Assembly (NCBI RefSeq): GCF_014171475.1 | Contig: NZ_CP048817.1 | Span: 4,494,501-4,558,500, forward strand | Direction of reading: 5' to 3' | Length of the DNA: 64,000 nt | From: Sphingomonas sp. So64.6b | Lineage (GTDB): Bacteria > Pseudomonadota > Alphaproteobacteria > Sphingomonadales > Sphingomonadaceae | Shown here: piece after piece, positions 16,065 to 26,035 of the stretch | Layout of the letters: each line of letters opens with the position of its first letter | How positions within the stretch are numbered: position 1 is the first letter of the stretch | Notes under the pieces: model-generated | The model's database searches: none | What the model saw: only the letters and a program-made list of their open reading frames with translations | Told to the model about the DNA's origin: nothing | Translations under genes and position numbers: made by a program

Positions 16065-19000
16065 ATGGCGCGCGGCGGGCTGATGCTCGCTGCCGCCCTG
16101 GCCGCTGCGCCCCTCTCGGCGCAAGAGGCGGGCGAGCCGCCGATCCACGACACGACGGGCGTCGCAATGCCGGTCATGCCGCCGCAGCAACCGCCGGGCG
16201 GTACGCTGCCGATGAAGCCCGCACGGCACCTGAAGTTCGAAGCCGACCGTGGCACCTGGCTCTCGCTCGATCGCTCGCCCGATGGGCGGCGCATCGTCTT
16301 CGACCTGCTCGGCGATCTCTATGCCATGCCCGCCAGCGGCGGGCGCGCGGCGCGCCTGACCGGTGGCATGGCTTTCGACACGCAGCCGACATTCGCCCCT
16401 GACGGTGCGACGATCGCCTTCGTCAGTGACCGATCGGGCGCCGACAATCTCTGGGTTTCCCGTGTCGACGGCTCGCGGCCGCGTCAAATCAGCTTCAACG
16501 ACGACGACAGTGTGATGGCGTCGCCGGCCTTCAGCGCGGACGGCGAGAGCCTGTTCGTCAGCCGGTACCGCCCCGACCTCAACAATTACGAACTGTGGCG
16601 CTACGATCTCAAGGGCAAGGCTGCGTTGCTGGTGCCGATCCGCGATGCCGCCGGTTCGCCGCGCGATGGGTGGCGCAGCAGCCTCGGCGCGGTCGCGTCG
16701 CCCGATGGCCGCAGCCTGTACTTGGCGCGGCATGTCGGGGGTCTCGATTTCGACGCGGTCGACGAATGGACGATCGTTCGCCGCGACCTTACCAGCGGTG
16801 CCGAGACCGTCATCGTCGCCGAACCGGACGGCCCGCGCAAGGCGCTCAACCCCGGGTCGTCCTTCCGCCCCGCGCTCTCGCTCGATGGGCGCCAACTGGC
16901 CTATGCCACGCGCCGCGAAGGGCAGACCGAGTTGCGTGTGCGCGATCTCCTCTCGGGCGCCGATCGCGCGGTGGCCTTCCCGGTCGAGCATGACCAGGTC
17001 CAGGCATCGATGTGGCAGGACCTTCTGCCGCGCTATGCCTTCACCGCCGATGGCACTGCGATCCTGCTCGCGCGCGGCGGCCGCATCGAGCGCATCTCGC
17101 TGACCGGCGCCGACCCGCAGCCGATCCCATTCACCGCGCCGGTCGATCTCGCGGTGGGCGGATCGACGCGGCAGGATATCCGCGAAGAGAGAGGACCAGT
17201 GGTCGCGCGTCTCGCCCAGTCGCCGACCGTGTCGCGTGACGGCCACCGCGCCGCTTTCTCCGCGCTCGGGCACCTCTACACGGTGGCGCTCGATGGCAAG
17301 TCGAAGCCGGTCAAGATCGCCACGACCGACCCAGCCTTTCAGCCGAGCTGGAGCGCCGATAGCCGGCGGCTGACTTGGGTGACGTGGAGCGAACGCATGG
17401 GCGGCGCGATCTGGGCCGGGCCGGCGGACGGAGGCGGCGCGCCGGTGCGAGTGACCGATATCCCGGCCTTCTATACCTATCCGGTCTTTACACCGGACGG
17501 GACCGGAATTGTCGCCGTCCGCTCGGCACAAGCGGCGCGCGTCCGTCTTTACATGGAATATGGCAAGTTGCGCGATGCGGAGTTGGTCATGTTGCCCGCG
17601 CAGGGCGGACCTTCCCGCGTGCTGACCCAGGGGAAGATTGGCAGCCGGCCGCATTTCGCGTCCGACCCACACCAGGTCTTCATCCTCGCCGATGACGGTC
17701 TGGACCGAGTCGATCTCTCGACCGGCAAGCGAACACTCGCGGTGCGGGTCGAAGGGCCTGGCTGGTATTTTCAGGACGGCGCGGTGCCGGTCGATGATGT
17801 GCGCATCAGCCCCGATGGCCGATGGCTGCTCGCGCAGGTCGCCCAGCAACTCCATCTCGTCGCGATGCCCGATCGCGACGGGGTCACGGTCGACCTGAGC
17901 CATGCGGGGCAGGCGCACCGCCGGCTGACCGCTGGTGGCGCGGATTTCTTCGAATGGAGCGCTGACGGGAAGTCGATCCTGTGGTCAGTCGGGTCGACGC
18001 TGCATCGGCGACGCCTGTCGGAGGTGAGGGTCAATCCGCCCGACCGGCCCGACTGGTCGCCCGATCTCGCGGAACGGGACGAACGATGGCCGCTGACGGT
18101 GACGGCCACACGCCACCTGGCGACGGGAAGCTTGTTGCTGCGCGGCGCGCGGACCCTGACCATGGCCGCCGGCGATGCAGTGATCGAATCGTCCGACATC
18201 CTCGTCACCAACGGGCGCATCGCCGCGATCGGTCCCGCCGGCGTCATTGTGGCACCCGCAGGAACGCAGATTCGTGACGTCACCGGCAAGACGATCCTTC
18301 CCGGATTCATCGACACGCACGATCATATCGCGACTGTGCGCCGTGAGGTGCTTGGGCTCCAGGACTGGGGCCTGCGCGCGCGGCTCGCCTACGGCGTCAC
18401 GACAAGTTTCGACCCGTCGACCCTGTCGATCGACATGCTGGCCTATCAGGATCTGCTCGACGCCGGGTCGATGATCGGCCCGCGCTTGCGATCGACCGGA
18501 CCGGCACTGTTCTCGTTCAATCGTTTTTCGTCGCTCGACGATGTTCGCGCCGTGTTGCGGCGCTACCGCGACGACTACCGGCTGGCGAACATCAAGGAAT
18601 ATCGCACCGGCAACCGTCGCGTCCGGCAATGGATCGCGCAGGCCGCGCGGGAACTGGGGTTGCAGCCGACGACCGAGGGCGCGCTGTCGATGAAGCTCGA
18701 CCTCAGCCAGATCATCGACGGCTATGCCGGCAACGAACATGCGCTGGTCGCGGCACCGCTTCAGTCCGACGTTCTGCGTCTGCTGACCGCGATGCGCACC
18801 AGTTACACCACGACGCTGGAAATCACCAATGGCGGCGCCGAGGGTCAGGACTGGTCGATCGCCCGCGACGGCGACCCGGCCTCTGATCCGAAGCTGCGGC
18901 GTTTCTGGCCGCGCTTCGCGATCGACCAGATGATGCTTCAGCGCCACTGGCGACCGCTCGGCGAATATCGTTTTCCGGCGATCGCGGCCGATGCGGCGGC

Positions 19001-19376
19001 GTTGCAGCGCGCCGGCGGGCTGGTCGGCATCGGATCGCATGGCGAGACGCCGGGGATCGGTTTCCATTGGGAAATGGAGGCACATGTGGTCGGCGGCATG
19101 ACGCCAATGGAGGCGCTTCACGCCGCCACGATCGGCTCAGCGGAGACGATCGGACGCAAGACCGATCTGGGCAGCCTGGAGGTCGGCAAGATCGCCGATC
19201 TTGTCATTCTCGACGCCGATCCGATCGCCGACATCCGCAATGCCCGCCTGATCGAGGCGGTGATGCGCGACGGGCGGCTGTTCGATGGCGATACGCTCGC
19301 GGCGCTATGGCCCGCACCGTCACCGCCACCGGTGTCAGATGATGGCGGCGCGGGGGAATGGCTTCCCGCCCCTTAA
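16065..19376 (+). CDS. Secreted TolB/DPP-like beta-propeller fused to amidohydrolase
   Basis: 1,103 residues with signal peptide MARGGLMLAAALAAAPLSAQ. The first about 680 residues hold repeated WD40-like/TolB blades (SPDGRRIVFDLLGDLYAMP, FAPDGATIAFVSDRSGADNL, FSADGESLFVSRYR, SWSADSRRLTWVTW). From about residue 690 an amidohydrolase domain begins: TILPGFIDTHDHIATV (HxH metal motif near 751-753), NIKEYRTGNR, GIGSHGE and the closing LEVGKIADLVILDADP. The protein hydrolyses some amide or cyclic substrate in the periplasm; the propeller probably gates or binds it. It is coupled to the TonB receptor upstream. Its TAA overlaps the stop of the convergent porin gene by four bases. Confidence 0.9.
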   Translation: MARGGLMLAAALAAAPLSAQEAGEPPIHDTTGVAMPVMPPQQPPGGTLPMKPARHLKFEADRGTWLSLDRSPDGRRIVFDLLGDLYAMPASGGRAARLTGGMAFDTQPTFAPDGATIAFVSDRSGADNLWVSRVDGSRPRQISFNDDDSVMASPAFSADGESLFVSRYRPDLNNYELWRYDLKGKAALLVPIRDAAGSPRDGWRSSLGAVASPDGRSLYLARHVGGLDFDAVDEWTIVRRDLTSGAETVIVAEPDGPRKALNPGSSFRPALSLDGRQLAYATRREGQTELRVRDLLSGADRAVAFPVEHDQVQASMWQDLLPRYAFTADGTAILLARGGRIERISLTGADPQPIPFTAPVDLAVGGSTRQDIREERGPVVARLAQSPTVSRDGHRAAFSALGHLYTVALDGKSKPVKIATTDPAFQPSWSADSRRLTWVTWSERMGGAIWAGPADGGGAPVRVTDIPAFYTYPVFTPDGTGIVAVRSAQAARVRLYMEYGKLRDAELVMLPAQGGPSRVLTQGKIGSRPHFASDPHQVFILADDGLDRVDLSTGKRTLAVRVEGPGWYFQDGAVPVDDVRISPDGRWLLAQVAQQLHLVAMPDRDGVTVDLSHAGQAHRRLTAGGADFFEWSADGKSILWSVGSTLHRRRLSEVRVNPPDRPDWSPDLAERDERWPLTVTATRHLATGSLLLRGARTLTMAAGDAVIESSDILVTNGRIAAIGPAGVIVAPAGTQIRDVTGKTILPGFIDTHDHIATVRREVLGLQDWGLRARLAYGVTTSFDPSTLSIDMLAYQDLLDAGSMIGPRLRSTGPALFSFNRFSSLDDVRAVLRRYRDDYRLANIKEYRTGNRRVRQWIAQAARELGLQPTTEGALSMKLDLSQIIDGYAGNEHALVAAPLQSDVLRLLTAMRTSYTTTLEITNGGAEGQDWSIARDGDPASDPKLRRFWPRFAIDQMMLQRHWRPLGEYRFPAIAADAAALQRAGGLVGIGSHGETPGIGFHWEMEAHVVGGMTPMEALHAATIGSAETIGRKTDLGSLEVGKIADLVILDADPIADIRNARLIEAVMRDGRLFDGDTLAALWPAPSPPPVSDDGGAGEWLPAP

Positions 19377-20527
19377 TCGATCGCCAGCGCAAACCGCAGC
19401 CGCGCGCCGATCACGAGCGCGTTGAGGGTCGCCGGGTTCCAGCCCGGATTGATCACATATTGCACCGCCGGTTGCACGACGACCCCCTCCACCACTCGGC
19501 GCGCCCATGTCAGTTCGAGCGCGGTCTCCGCTCGATCGGCGACGTGGCCGTCGATCAGCGAGCGACGCGCGGGCATGCCCAGGCGGGCATGCGCCACGGC
19601 GACGCCGATCCGCGAGTGCGGCGGCCCATGCGCGATCCCGCCGCCCAGATACAGGCCGATCGGGTTGGTGCGATCGTCGGCGACGCCAACCCGCACCCAG
19701 CCGTCGATCCCGCGACCAAGCGGCCCCTCGATCAGCGCATAGGCGCCCTGGCTGACGACGCGAGGGCGTGTGGGATCGAGCGCGTCGAAGCGGTCGGTAT
19801 AGCGCCACGCACCCAATTGAACCTCGCCCGACCTTCCGATGCGATGTTCGATCTCGGCGACCAGCAGTGCGCCGCGCGAGCCTGGAAAGCGGATCGCGCT
19901 GCGGCGCGGATCGGCGACGCTGCCCGCGATCCCGTCGAATAGCCCGGCGCGTAGCCGGACCTTTCCGCGTGTATGCCGCACAACGATCGCGGTGGACGAG
20001 GATGGGAAGATCGACGGCCCGTTCGCGCCGCTTTGCGAGAAATCCGGCCCGATGCCATGGGAGCTGTGCAGGAATAGTGCGCCGGTCGACTGGATGTCGA
20101 ATTCGGTGTTGAGGTCGATCAGTCCCGCCTTCACGGCGGTCGCCTCGCTCGCCTGCGCCTCGATCCACGCTTCGAACGGCCGGATCGCGCTGTCGGCCTG
20201 CACATTGCTCACGGTCTGGCCGTCGCCGACAATGCGGCCGGAAAAGTCGGTCGGCTGGGTCGCCAGCAGATCGGCAAACACCGCGATCCCATCAAGGCCG
20301 ATCGCCCTTCCATCGATCGCCACGGTCAGATCGGCGCGGCCGAGCCACGCCGTCCCGCGCCGCACGCCGCCATCGGCGACGGTCAAGATATCGGTGATGT
20401 AGGAGGCGCCGAGCACGATCCCCGGCTCTTCCACGTCCTGCGCACAGGCTGGCGTCGCAAGCGCAACCGCCATTAGCGGCACCGCTCCGGTCAGGACCGT
20501 CCGCCATTTGCGTGACATCGCGGACAT
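19373..20527 (-). CDS. OprB-family porin-like outer membrane protein
   Basis: 384 residues from the ATG at 20527, chosen because AGGGAGAG lies about eight bases before it. The signal peptide ends at TPACAQD. OprB landmarks are present: GIVLGASYITDIL, FEAWIEAQ, GLIDLNTEFDIQSTGALFL, HGIGPDFSQSGANGPSIFP and GLFDGIAGSVADP. The barrel ends with LRFALAID rather than a terminal aromatic residue, which is common in OprB. These proteins pass sugars or small solutes across the outer membrane. It overlaps the propeller-amidohydrolase gene tail to tail by four bases and is divergent from the APC permease. Confidence 0.82.
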   Translation of the reverse strand: MSAMSRKWRTVLTGAVPLMAVALATPACAQDVEEPGIVLGASYITDILTVADGGVRRGTAWLGRADLTVAIDGRAIGLDGIAVFADLLATQPTDFSGRIVGDGQTVSNVQADSAIRPFEAWIEAQASEATAVKAGLIDLNTEFDIQSTGALFLHSSHGIGPDFSQSGANGPSIFPSSSTAIVVRHTRGKVRLRAGLFDGIAGSVADPRRSAIRFPGSRGALLVAEIEHRIGRSGEVQLGAWRYTDRFDALDPTRPRVVSQGAYALIEGPLGRGIDGWVRVGVADDRTNPIGLYLGGGIAHGPPHSRIGVAVAHARLGMPARRSLIDGHVADRAETALELTWARRVVEGVVVQPAVQYVINPGWNPATLNALVIGARLRFALAID

Positions 20528-20720
20528 TATGGCGCTCTCCCTGTTGCCGTTGCAGACTAGGGAAACGAGCGCAGTTCGGCTGTCGCGCACGGGCCGAAGC
20601 CTTGGTCGATCGGGTCCGCACGCGGCTTGGCCCTATCGCGACAGCAAAAGGTCGTTTTTGACCGCGCGCGAGATCGCCCCGCGCGTATCATCCCCGCTTA
20701 TGGCTGAGGGGACGAAGGCA

Positions 20721-22241
20721 ATGGCTATTGAACGTCGCGGCGTATGGGCGCGCAAATCGCTCGACGCCGTTCGCACCGAGGCGAATGCGACCGGGATGCG
20801 GCGTACGCTCGGCCCGATCCAGCTTGTGCTGATTGGAATCGGCTGCATCATCGGCGCCGGCGTCTATGTCATGACCGGCACGGCGGCGGCCAATTATGCC
20901 GGACCCGCAGTGGTGATCTCGTTCGCGATCGCCGGACTCGCCTGCGCCTTCACCGGTTTGTGCTATGCCGAACTCTCCTCCGTTCTCCCGGTATCCGGCG
21001 CGTCCTATACCTATGCCTATGCCGCGCTGGGCGAAGGCGTCGCCTGGGCGCTGGCCTGGATGCTGATGCTCGAATTCGGCCTGGCCGGATCGGCGCTTGC
21101 GGTGGGGTTCGCCGGGTATCTCGGCAGTCTGCTCGGCGATTTTGGCGTGCATCTGCCGGCAGTGCTGACCAGTTCGACCATCCGCGGCGAGATCACGCCA
21201 GCGGGCATGCACTTCACCTTCGCACCGACGATCAACCTCGTCGCGCCGGCGGCGCTGGCGATCGCCACCGCTGTGTTGATCCGCGGCATTTCCCATTCCG
21301 CGGCGGTCAACACGTTCCTCGTCACGGTCAAGATCGCGGTCCTCGCCGGCTTCGTGCTCGTCGGGTCGCGGCATGTCGATGTCGCGAACTGGACACCGTT
21401 CATCCCGCCGAGCGAGGGCGGTTTCCGCTATGGCGTCCCCGGTATCTTCCGCGCCGCATCGATCCTGTTCTTCGCCTATCTCGGATTCGAAGCGGTGGCG
21501 ACGGCAGCATCGGAAGCGCGCAAGCCGCAGCGTGACATCCCGATCGGCATTCTCGGCGCGCTGCTCGTCAGCACGATCATTTACGGTGCCGTCGCCCTCG
21601 TCTTGACCGGCCTGGTGCCGTTCCGGTCGCTCAACGTCGCCGATCCGATCGCCGTTGCGGTCGGCGCGATCGGCATGCCGGTGGCGGCGATCGTGATCAA
21701 GGTCGGGGCCTTGACCGGGCTCGGCTCAGTGTTGCTGGTCAATACTTATGGCCAGTCCCGCATTCTCCACGCGGTGGCGGTTGATGGGTTGCTGCCCCCG
21801 GCCTATGCGCGCATCCATCCGCGCTTCAGCACGCCCGCCAACGGCACGATCCTGGTCGCGGCGATCTCCGCCGTCGCGGCCGCGCTGCTGCCGATCTCGT
21901 TGCTCGCCGATCTGGTCAGCCTTGGTACCGCGTGCGTGTTCACGACAGTGGCCGTGTGCGTGATGTGGCTGCGCACCAGCGAGCCGGCTCTCCCGCGGCC
22001 GTTCAGCGTGCCGCTCGGCGGCATCCGGGTTCGTGGTGTGTGGATCGGCGTCGTGCCGGTGCTCGCAATCCTGTTCTGCCTCGTGATGATGGGCCCGGTG
22101 CTGGCCGACATCATCGGTAAGGCGATTGGCGGCGAATGGATTCCTGCGACAATCTTGCTGGTCTATCTGTCAGTCGGCGGCCTGATCTATCTGGGCTATG
22201 GCCGCCACCACTCGAAAGTGCGGCGTCAGGAAGCGCGATAG
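20721..22241 (+). CDS. APC-family amino acid permease (cationic amino acid transporter type)
   Basis: About 506 residues if the ATG at 20721 is used (GAGGGGA nine bases upstream); an in-frame ATG at 20700 is also possible. Twelve or so membrane helices. The first carries LVLIGIGCIIGAGVYVMTG, the APC signature, and further on come YAELSSVLPVSGASYTYAYA (20 residues) and the FFAYLGFEAVATAASEA segment with ARKPQRDIP. This matches YfnA/CAT-like transporters that import amino acids by proton symport. It ends inside the 3' end of the convergent paiB gene (16-base overlap). Confidence 0.92.
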   Translation: MAIERRGVWARKSLDAVRTEANATGMRRTLGPIQLVLIGIGCIIGAGVYVMTGTAAANYAGPAVVISFAIAGLACAFTGLCYAELSSVLPVSGASYTYAYAALGEGVAWALAWMLMLEFGLAGSALAVGFAGYLGSLLGDFGVHLPAVLTSSTIRGEITPAGMHFTFAPTINLVAPAALAIATAVLIRGISHSAAVNTFLVTVKIAVLAGFVLVGSRHVDVANWTPFIPPSEGGFRYGVPGIFRAASILFFAYLGFEAVATAASEARKPQRDIPIGILGALLVSTIIYGAVALVLTGLVPFRSLNVADPIAVAVGAIGMPVAAIVIKVGALTGLGSVLLVNTYGQSRILHAVAVDGLLPPAYARIHPRFSTPANGTILVAAISAVAAALLPISLLADLVSLGTACVFTTVAVCVMWLRTSEPALPRPFSVPLGGIRVRGVWIGVVPVLAILFCLVMMGPVLADIIGKAIGGEWIPATILLVYLSVGGLIYLGYGRHHSKVRRQEAR

Positions 22242-22831
22242 CTCTTGCGTGTTGCCGTCATCAGCCGTGCGAGTTGCGCGTCGCCGAGCCCGTCGATGAT
22301 CGTGGCGAAGTTGGCCGGGTCCTCGTCCTGTCCCAACTTGAAGCGCGCGCGGCAGGACTCGATCGTCACGCGAAAACCGACTACCCGCGCCGCAAGCTTT
22401 TCATAGCGGTCACCCATCGCAGCCACCGTCCAGGGTTCGATCCGGCCGGTTTCCATATGCGCGACCAGCCGCTCGAGCGCCTCTCCTGTAAGCGCATCGT
22501 CGAACGCGACCGTGCCGCGGACCGCGACGACCGCGAAGTTCCAGGTCGGTGCCCAATCCTTGTTCGCGATCCACCCCGGCGTGATATATCCAGCCGGGCC
22601 GTTGAACAGGAACGACCCGTTGGGATCGGCGGTAAAGGCGGGTACCAGCGGGTGTGCACGCGGCAAATGGCCAAGCAGGGATCGCGGTGCTCCGTCCGCG
22701 TCCGTCTCCAGCAGCAGCGGCATCGGCGTCGCCGCCGCCGGGTCGCCGTCCGCCATCAGCCAGGCGAGCGGATTGGCGGCGACAAGCCGCACGACCTCCG
22801 CGCAGCTGACCTGGCCGAACGGATCGGTCAT
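22226..22831 (-). CDS. paiB: PaiB-family FMN-binding protein
   Basis: 201 residues from the ATG at 22831, which overlaps the TGA of the upstream hydrolase gene (ATGA), implying translational coupling. Recognisable PaiB features are NPLAWLMADGDPAAATPMPLLLE (given in two halves, NPLAWLMAD and ATPMPLLLE), HLPRAHPLVPAF, GPAGYITPGWIANKDWAPTWNF and the C-terminal RFKLGQDEDP with NF. The fold is a split-barrel flavin binder. In Bacillus PaiB is a negative regulator of sporulation and protease genes; in proteobacteria it is more likely a flavin-dependent enzyme or sensor. Co-transcribed with an esterase and a PepSY protein. Confidence 0.9.
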   Translation of the reverse strand: MTDPFGQVSCAEVVRLVAANPLAWLMADGDPAAATPMPLLLETDADGAPRSLLGHLPRAHPLVPAFTADPNGSFLFNGPAGYITPGWIANKDWAPTWNFAVVAVRGTVAFDDALTGEALERLVAHMETGRIEPWTVAAMGDRYEKLAARVVGFRVTIESCRARFKLGQDEDPANFATIIDGLGDAQLARLMTATRKSYRAS

Positions 22832-23766
22832 CGCCCCAGCGTCCGGGCGAGCCAAGCCGCGCCGTCTTCGATCGCGCGATCGGCCAGCGCCGAAATATCG
22901 ACCGCTTCGAGGAAGCTGTGCGACGCACCGCGATAAATTCGTTCATCCACTGCGACGCCCGCTTCTCTAAGCCGCGTCGCCATGGCCCGGTTCTCGTCGG
23001 CGAGGATGTCGCATTCGGCGATGCAAAGAAAAGCGGGCGGGAGGCCGGCAAGCTCGGCCAGCATGGGACGGGCAAGCGGATGCTCCGCCGCACCCGGCAC
23101 GGTCCCAAGATAATTGTCCCAGAAATCGATCATTTCATCACAGGTCAGCATGAACCCGTCGCCGTCGTACCGGCTGTGCGAGTCACGCCTGGCGGTATCA
23201 AACGCGCCATAGTTGAGCAGCAGGCCATCCAGCCCGGTTCCGGAATCGCGCTGCCGGATCGCGCTCGACAGGGCCAGATTTCCGCCGGCGGAATCGCCGC
23301 CGATCGCGATACGCGCAGAATCCAGCCCATGGGCAGCACCGTGGCGACGTAGCCAGGCGCAAACCGCGCCAATCTCGTCCAGTGCGGTGGGGAAGCGCAC
23401 CTCCGGTGAGCGGCTATAGTCCACTCCGACCACCGCGCAGCCGCTGCGCGCGGCATATTCGCGCATCAGCCGATCATGCGAATCGAGGCTGAACAGCACC
23501 CACCCGCCGCCGTGCAGGTAGACCAGCACGGGCAGGCCTTGGTCGTTGGTAGGCCGATGGATGCGCACCGTGACGCCGGCCGATCCCGCGGTCAACGTCT
23601 CGGTCGCCGCCATCGTCGGTCCTCCCCGCGCCCAGCGCTCGCGCACGCGTTCGGCAACCGCCCGCCGCGCGGCCACATCGGCATAGGCGCCGCCGGAGAA
23701 TTCCGCGTAACCGGCATTGGTCTCCGCCCGGAAGCGGGCGATATCAGGATCGAGTTCGGTGGTCAC
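22828..23766 (-). CDS. Alpha/beta hydrolase, hormone-sensitive-lipase family
   Basis: 312 residues, typical for HSL-type esterases. The oxyanion motif HGGGW lies near residue 85, the nucleophile motif GDSAGGN near 159, the acid region AECDILADENR near 250 and the histidine in GASHSF near 280. These enzymes hydrolyse short-chain esters in the cytoplasm; no signal peptide is seen. The stop overlaps the paiB start (ATGA) and the gene starts six bases after the PepSY gene stop, so PepSY-esterase-PaiB form one operon. The natural ester is unknown. Confidence 0.93.
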   Translation of the reverse strand: MTTELDPDIARFRAETNAGYAEFSGGAYADVAARRAVAERVRERWARGGPTMAATETLTAGSAGVTVRIHRPTNDQGLPVLVYLHGGGWVLFSLDSHDRLMREYAARSGCAVVGVDYSRSPEVRFPTALDEIGAVCAWLRRHGAAHGLDSARIAIGGDSAGGNLALSSAIRQRDSGTGLDGLLLNYGAFDTARRDSHSRYDGDGFMLTCDEMIDFWDNYLGTVPGAAEHPLARPMLAELAGLPPAFLCIAECDILADENRAMATRLREAGVAVDERIYRGASHSFLEAVDISALADRAIEDGAAWLARTLGR

Positions 23767-23772
23767 GGTGGC

Positions 23773-24975
23773 TCAAATTCCCTTGGTAATGGCGGCGCGT
23801 TTGGCGGCAGACCGCTCGGCGGCGAGACGCGAGGCGCGTTTTTTCCACCACACATAGAAGCCGGTGACGATCATCTCGATCGTCGCAAGCCCGAGCAGAA
23901 AGACAATCGCGATCGTCGGCCAGCCGCCGATCTGACCACTGTGCAGCGGGTAGAGCATGCGGATCATCACCAGCCCCGCGCTGTCGTCATAGGGATTGAC
24001 TACGTGCGCCAGCGCACCGCCACGCGCGTCGAAATAATAATAGATCGGACCCAGCGCGCGGTAATTGAGCGTGCCATCATTGGTGAGCGTCATACCGTAG
24101 AGGTTCCAGTCCGGCCGGTAGAGCATCGTCGCTGGCTTCCATTTCAGACCGTCGCGCGCGACCTGGCGCTTGCCGAGTGCCACCGCTTCACGAAACGTCA
24201 GCGCGGGTCGGGTGCCGTTTGGAAAAGGGGCCGGTCGGTCGAACAGACTGCGCTTCAACGGTGCGATCCGGATCACCGTCGGTTCGTACGCCTCGGCATA
24301 GAAGTTCAGGCAGACCGACGTGTAGGCCAGCGCGGTCACCCCGATCAGCAACCACAGCCCGGTCGAGCGGTGGATATCGAGCATTAGCCGGCCGAGCACG
24401 CTCTTCAGGCTGAATCGCCACATGCGGCGCCAGTTTTTCAGATAGGGCCGTTTGCGCGGCCAGGTGAGATAAACGCCGACGAGATTACCGACCAGCCAGG
24501 CGAGCGCCATCACACCCATAAACCACCGGCCAGCATCGCCTGCCAGGAGCGTGAAATGGAATTGCGCAATCCCCTCGACGATATGCCGACGGTCCCAGCC
24601 GGCACGTTTCTCGCGCACGCCGACAATATGACCATTCGCAGGGTCAAGAAAGACCTGGTCGAAGCCTGGCGCCGTACCACCCGGTGTCGCCATCACCTCA
24701 ACTGGTATGGTCGCGCCGGGCAAATTGTTCAGGGGGAATCCGACGATTTGCAGATCGGGGCGCGCCGCGCTTAGCCGCTCTATTTTCGCGAGGGGATCAC
24801 TAGCGCTGGAGGCACCGTCGACGACGAACAAATCGCGATTGAGTGCGCGGTCAAGTTGAGGGGCGAAGCACAATATGCAACCGGAAACCGCGGCGATCAG
24901 CAGGAACAGCATGATCGACAAGCCGATATATCGATGGATCGTGGTCCAGAGCGTCCGGCGCGATGCTTGGCTCAT
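23773..24975 (-). CDS. PepSY domain iron-regulated membrane protein (PiuB-like)
   Basis: 400 residues. After RTLWTTIHRYIGLSIMLF come four membrane helices with PepSY-type periplasmic domains between them: GCILCFAPQLDRALNRDLF follows helix one, LVGNLVGVYLTWPRKRPYL ends helix two, DIHRSTGLWLLIGVTALAY leads helix three, and a C-terminal helix ends in YVWWKKRA. Such proteins are usually iron-repressed and sit beside siderophore receptors; some reduce ferric siderophores at the inner membrane. The siderophore-type receptor of this window is 8 kb away. It leads the operon that also encodes an esterase and PaiB, and follows the AraC regulator gene by 120 bases. Confidence 0.92.
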   Translation of the reverse strand: MSQASRRTLWTTIHRYIGLSIMLFLLIAAVSGCILCFAPQLDRALNRDLFVVDGASSASDPLAKIERLSAARPDLQIVGFPLNNLPGATIPVEVMATPGGTAPGFDQVFLDPANGHIVGVREKRAGWDRRHIVEGIAQFHFTLLAGDAGRWFMGVMALAWLVGNLVGVYLTWPRKRPYLKNWRRMWRFSLKSVLGRLMLDIHRSTGLWLLIGVTALAYTSVCLNFYAEAYEPTVIRIAPLKRSLFDRPAPFPNGTRPALTFREAVALGKRQVARDGLKWKPATMLYRPDWNLYGMTLTNDGTLNYRALGPIYYYFDARGGALAHVVNPYDDSAGLVMIRMLYPLHSGQIGGWPTIAIVFLLGLATIEMIVTGFYVWWKKRASRLAAERSAAKRAAITKGI

Positions 24976-25095
24976 GTCGCGCGAGCCACCGCGCGGCGTG
25001 GTTTCTGTGTGGGATTCGGCACGTCCGTCATGTTCGATGGTGATAGGCGAAGGAACTGCATCTCGGTATCGACATCGGGTACAAGGCTTGTGCGA

Positions 25096-25893
25096 TCAGG
25101 CCGCGATGCTGCTGCCGTCGCGTCCGCTCCGACCGGGCTTGCTCAAGTAAGCGGAGGGGGGCTGGCCAAAGGCGCGATGAAACATTGCGGTAAATGCGCT
25201 CGCACTTTCATAACCGACATCGAACGCAACGGTCGTGATCGGCTGTCCGAGCGCCAGTCGCGACAGCGCCGCCATCAATCGAACCTGTTGCCGCCATGCC
25301 GCGAAGCCGGCCCCGGTCTGGTCCTTGAACAGCCGCGTAAAGGTTCGTCGGCCCATACCGGCGACGTTCGCCCAATCGTCGATATTGCGCTGATCGGCCG
25401 GATCGTCGATCAACGCCCGACACACGCGCAACAGGCGGCGGTCGCGCGGCATCGCGATTTCGCTCGGAATGCCGGGCATGCGCTCGACCTCATCGAGCAA
25501 CAATTGAGCGATCCGTCCTTCACGCCCGTCGATGTCATATCCTACCGGGAAACGCCCAACCTCGAAGATCAGTGCGCGGACCAGATCGGACACCTCAAAC
25601 ACCCGGCATTGACCCGGTTGACGGCCAATCGCTGGATCGATGTATAGCGTATAGGTCGATACGTCGGCTCGACAGTGCAACTCGTGCATGGTTCCAGCCG
25701 GAATCCAGATCGCGCGGTGCGGTGGGAGCACGAAACTGCTCGATTCGGTGATGATCGAGATGGTGCCCCAAGCGGAATAAGAAAGCTGCGACTGAGCATG
25801 GCTGTGCGAAGGATCGACGAAGCCGGCGGGATAATCGTCGGAAAAGCCGATCATCGGTCGGGACTCTAAAGGATAGTCGGTTGATCGCTTCAC
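25096..25893 (-). CDS. AraC family transcriptional regulator with cupin sensor domain
   Basis: 265 residues. The N-terminal cupin carries DPSHSHAQSQLSYSAWG and VLPPHRAIWIPAGTMHELHC (20 residues), and the C-terminal 100 residues hold two helix-turn-helix motifs: NIDDWANVAGMGRRTFTRLF and PITTVAFDVGYESASAFTAMF (first 20 residues shown). The alternative start is the methionine at residue 14. The gene lies 120 bases upstream of the PepSY-esterase-PaiB operon in the same direction, so it may control that operon, or be its first member. Effector unknown. Confidence 0.92.
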   Translation of the reverse strand: MKRSTDYPLESRPMIGFSDDYPAGFVDPSHSHAQSQLSYSAWGTISIITESSSFVLPPHRAIWIPAGTMHELHCRADVSTYTLYIDPAIGRQPGQCRVFEVSDLVRALIFEVGRFPVGYDIDGREGRIAQLLLDEVERMPGIPSEIAMPRDRRLLRVCRALIDDPADQRNIDDWANVAGMGRRTFTRLFKDQTGAGFAAWRQQVRLMAALSRLALGQPITTVAFDVGYESASAFTAMFHRAFGQPPSAYLSKPGRSGRDGSSIAA

Positions 25894-26035
25894 GTCGCAG
25901 CTGATCCCTCCGGGCTAGCGCTCCGATCTATTATGGCGACGAGTCGCTGGCAGATGCAAGACGGGGCGCTGCATGGTGCTTCGCGCGGGCGATCGGTTTG
26001 CGTTACGCACTGGCAATGGGCGCTATACTATGCGT

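Noticed and set aside
15984..17918. 644-codon minus-strand open frame opposite the propeller-amidohydrolase gene
   Set aside because: It is a GC-driven antisense frame rich in Arg, Asp and His with no domain pattern, while the plus-strand frame has clear motifs and a signal peptide.
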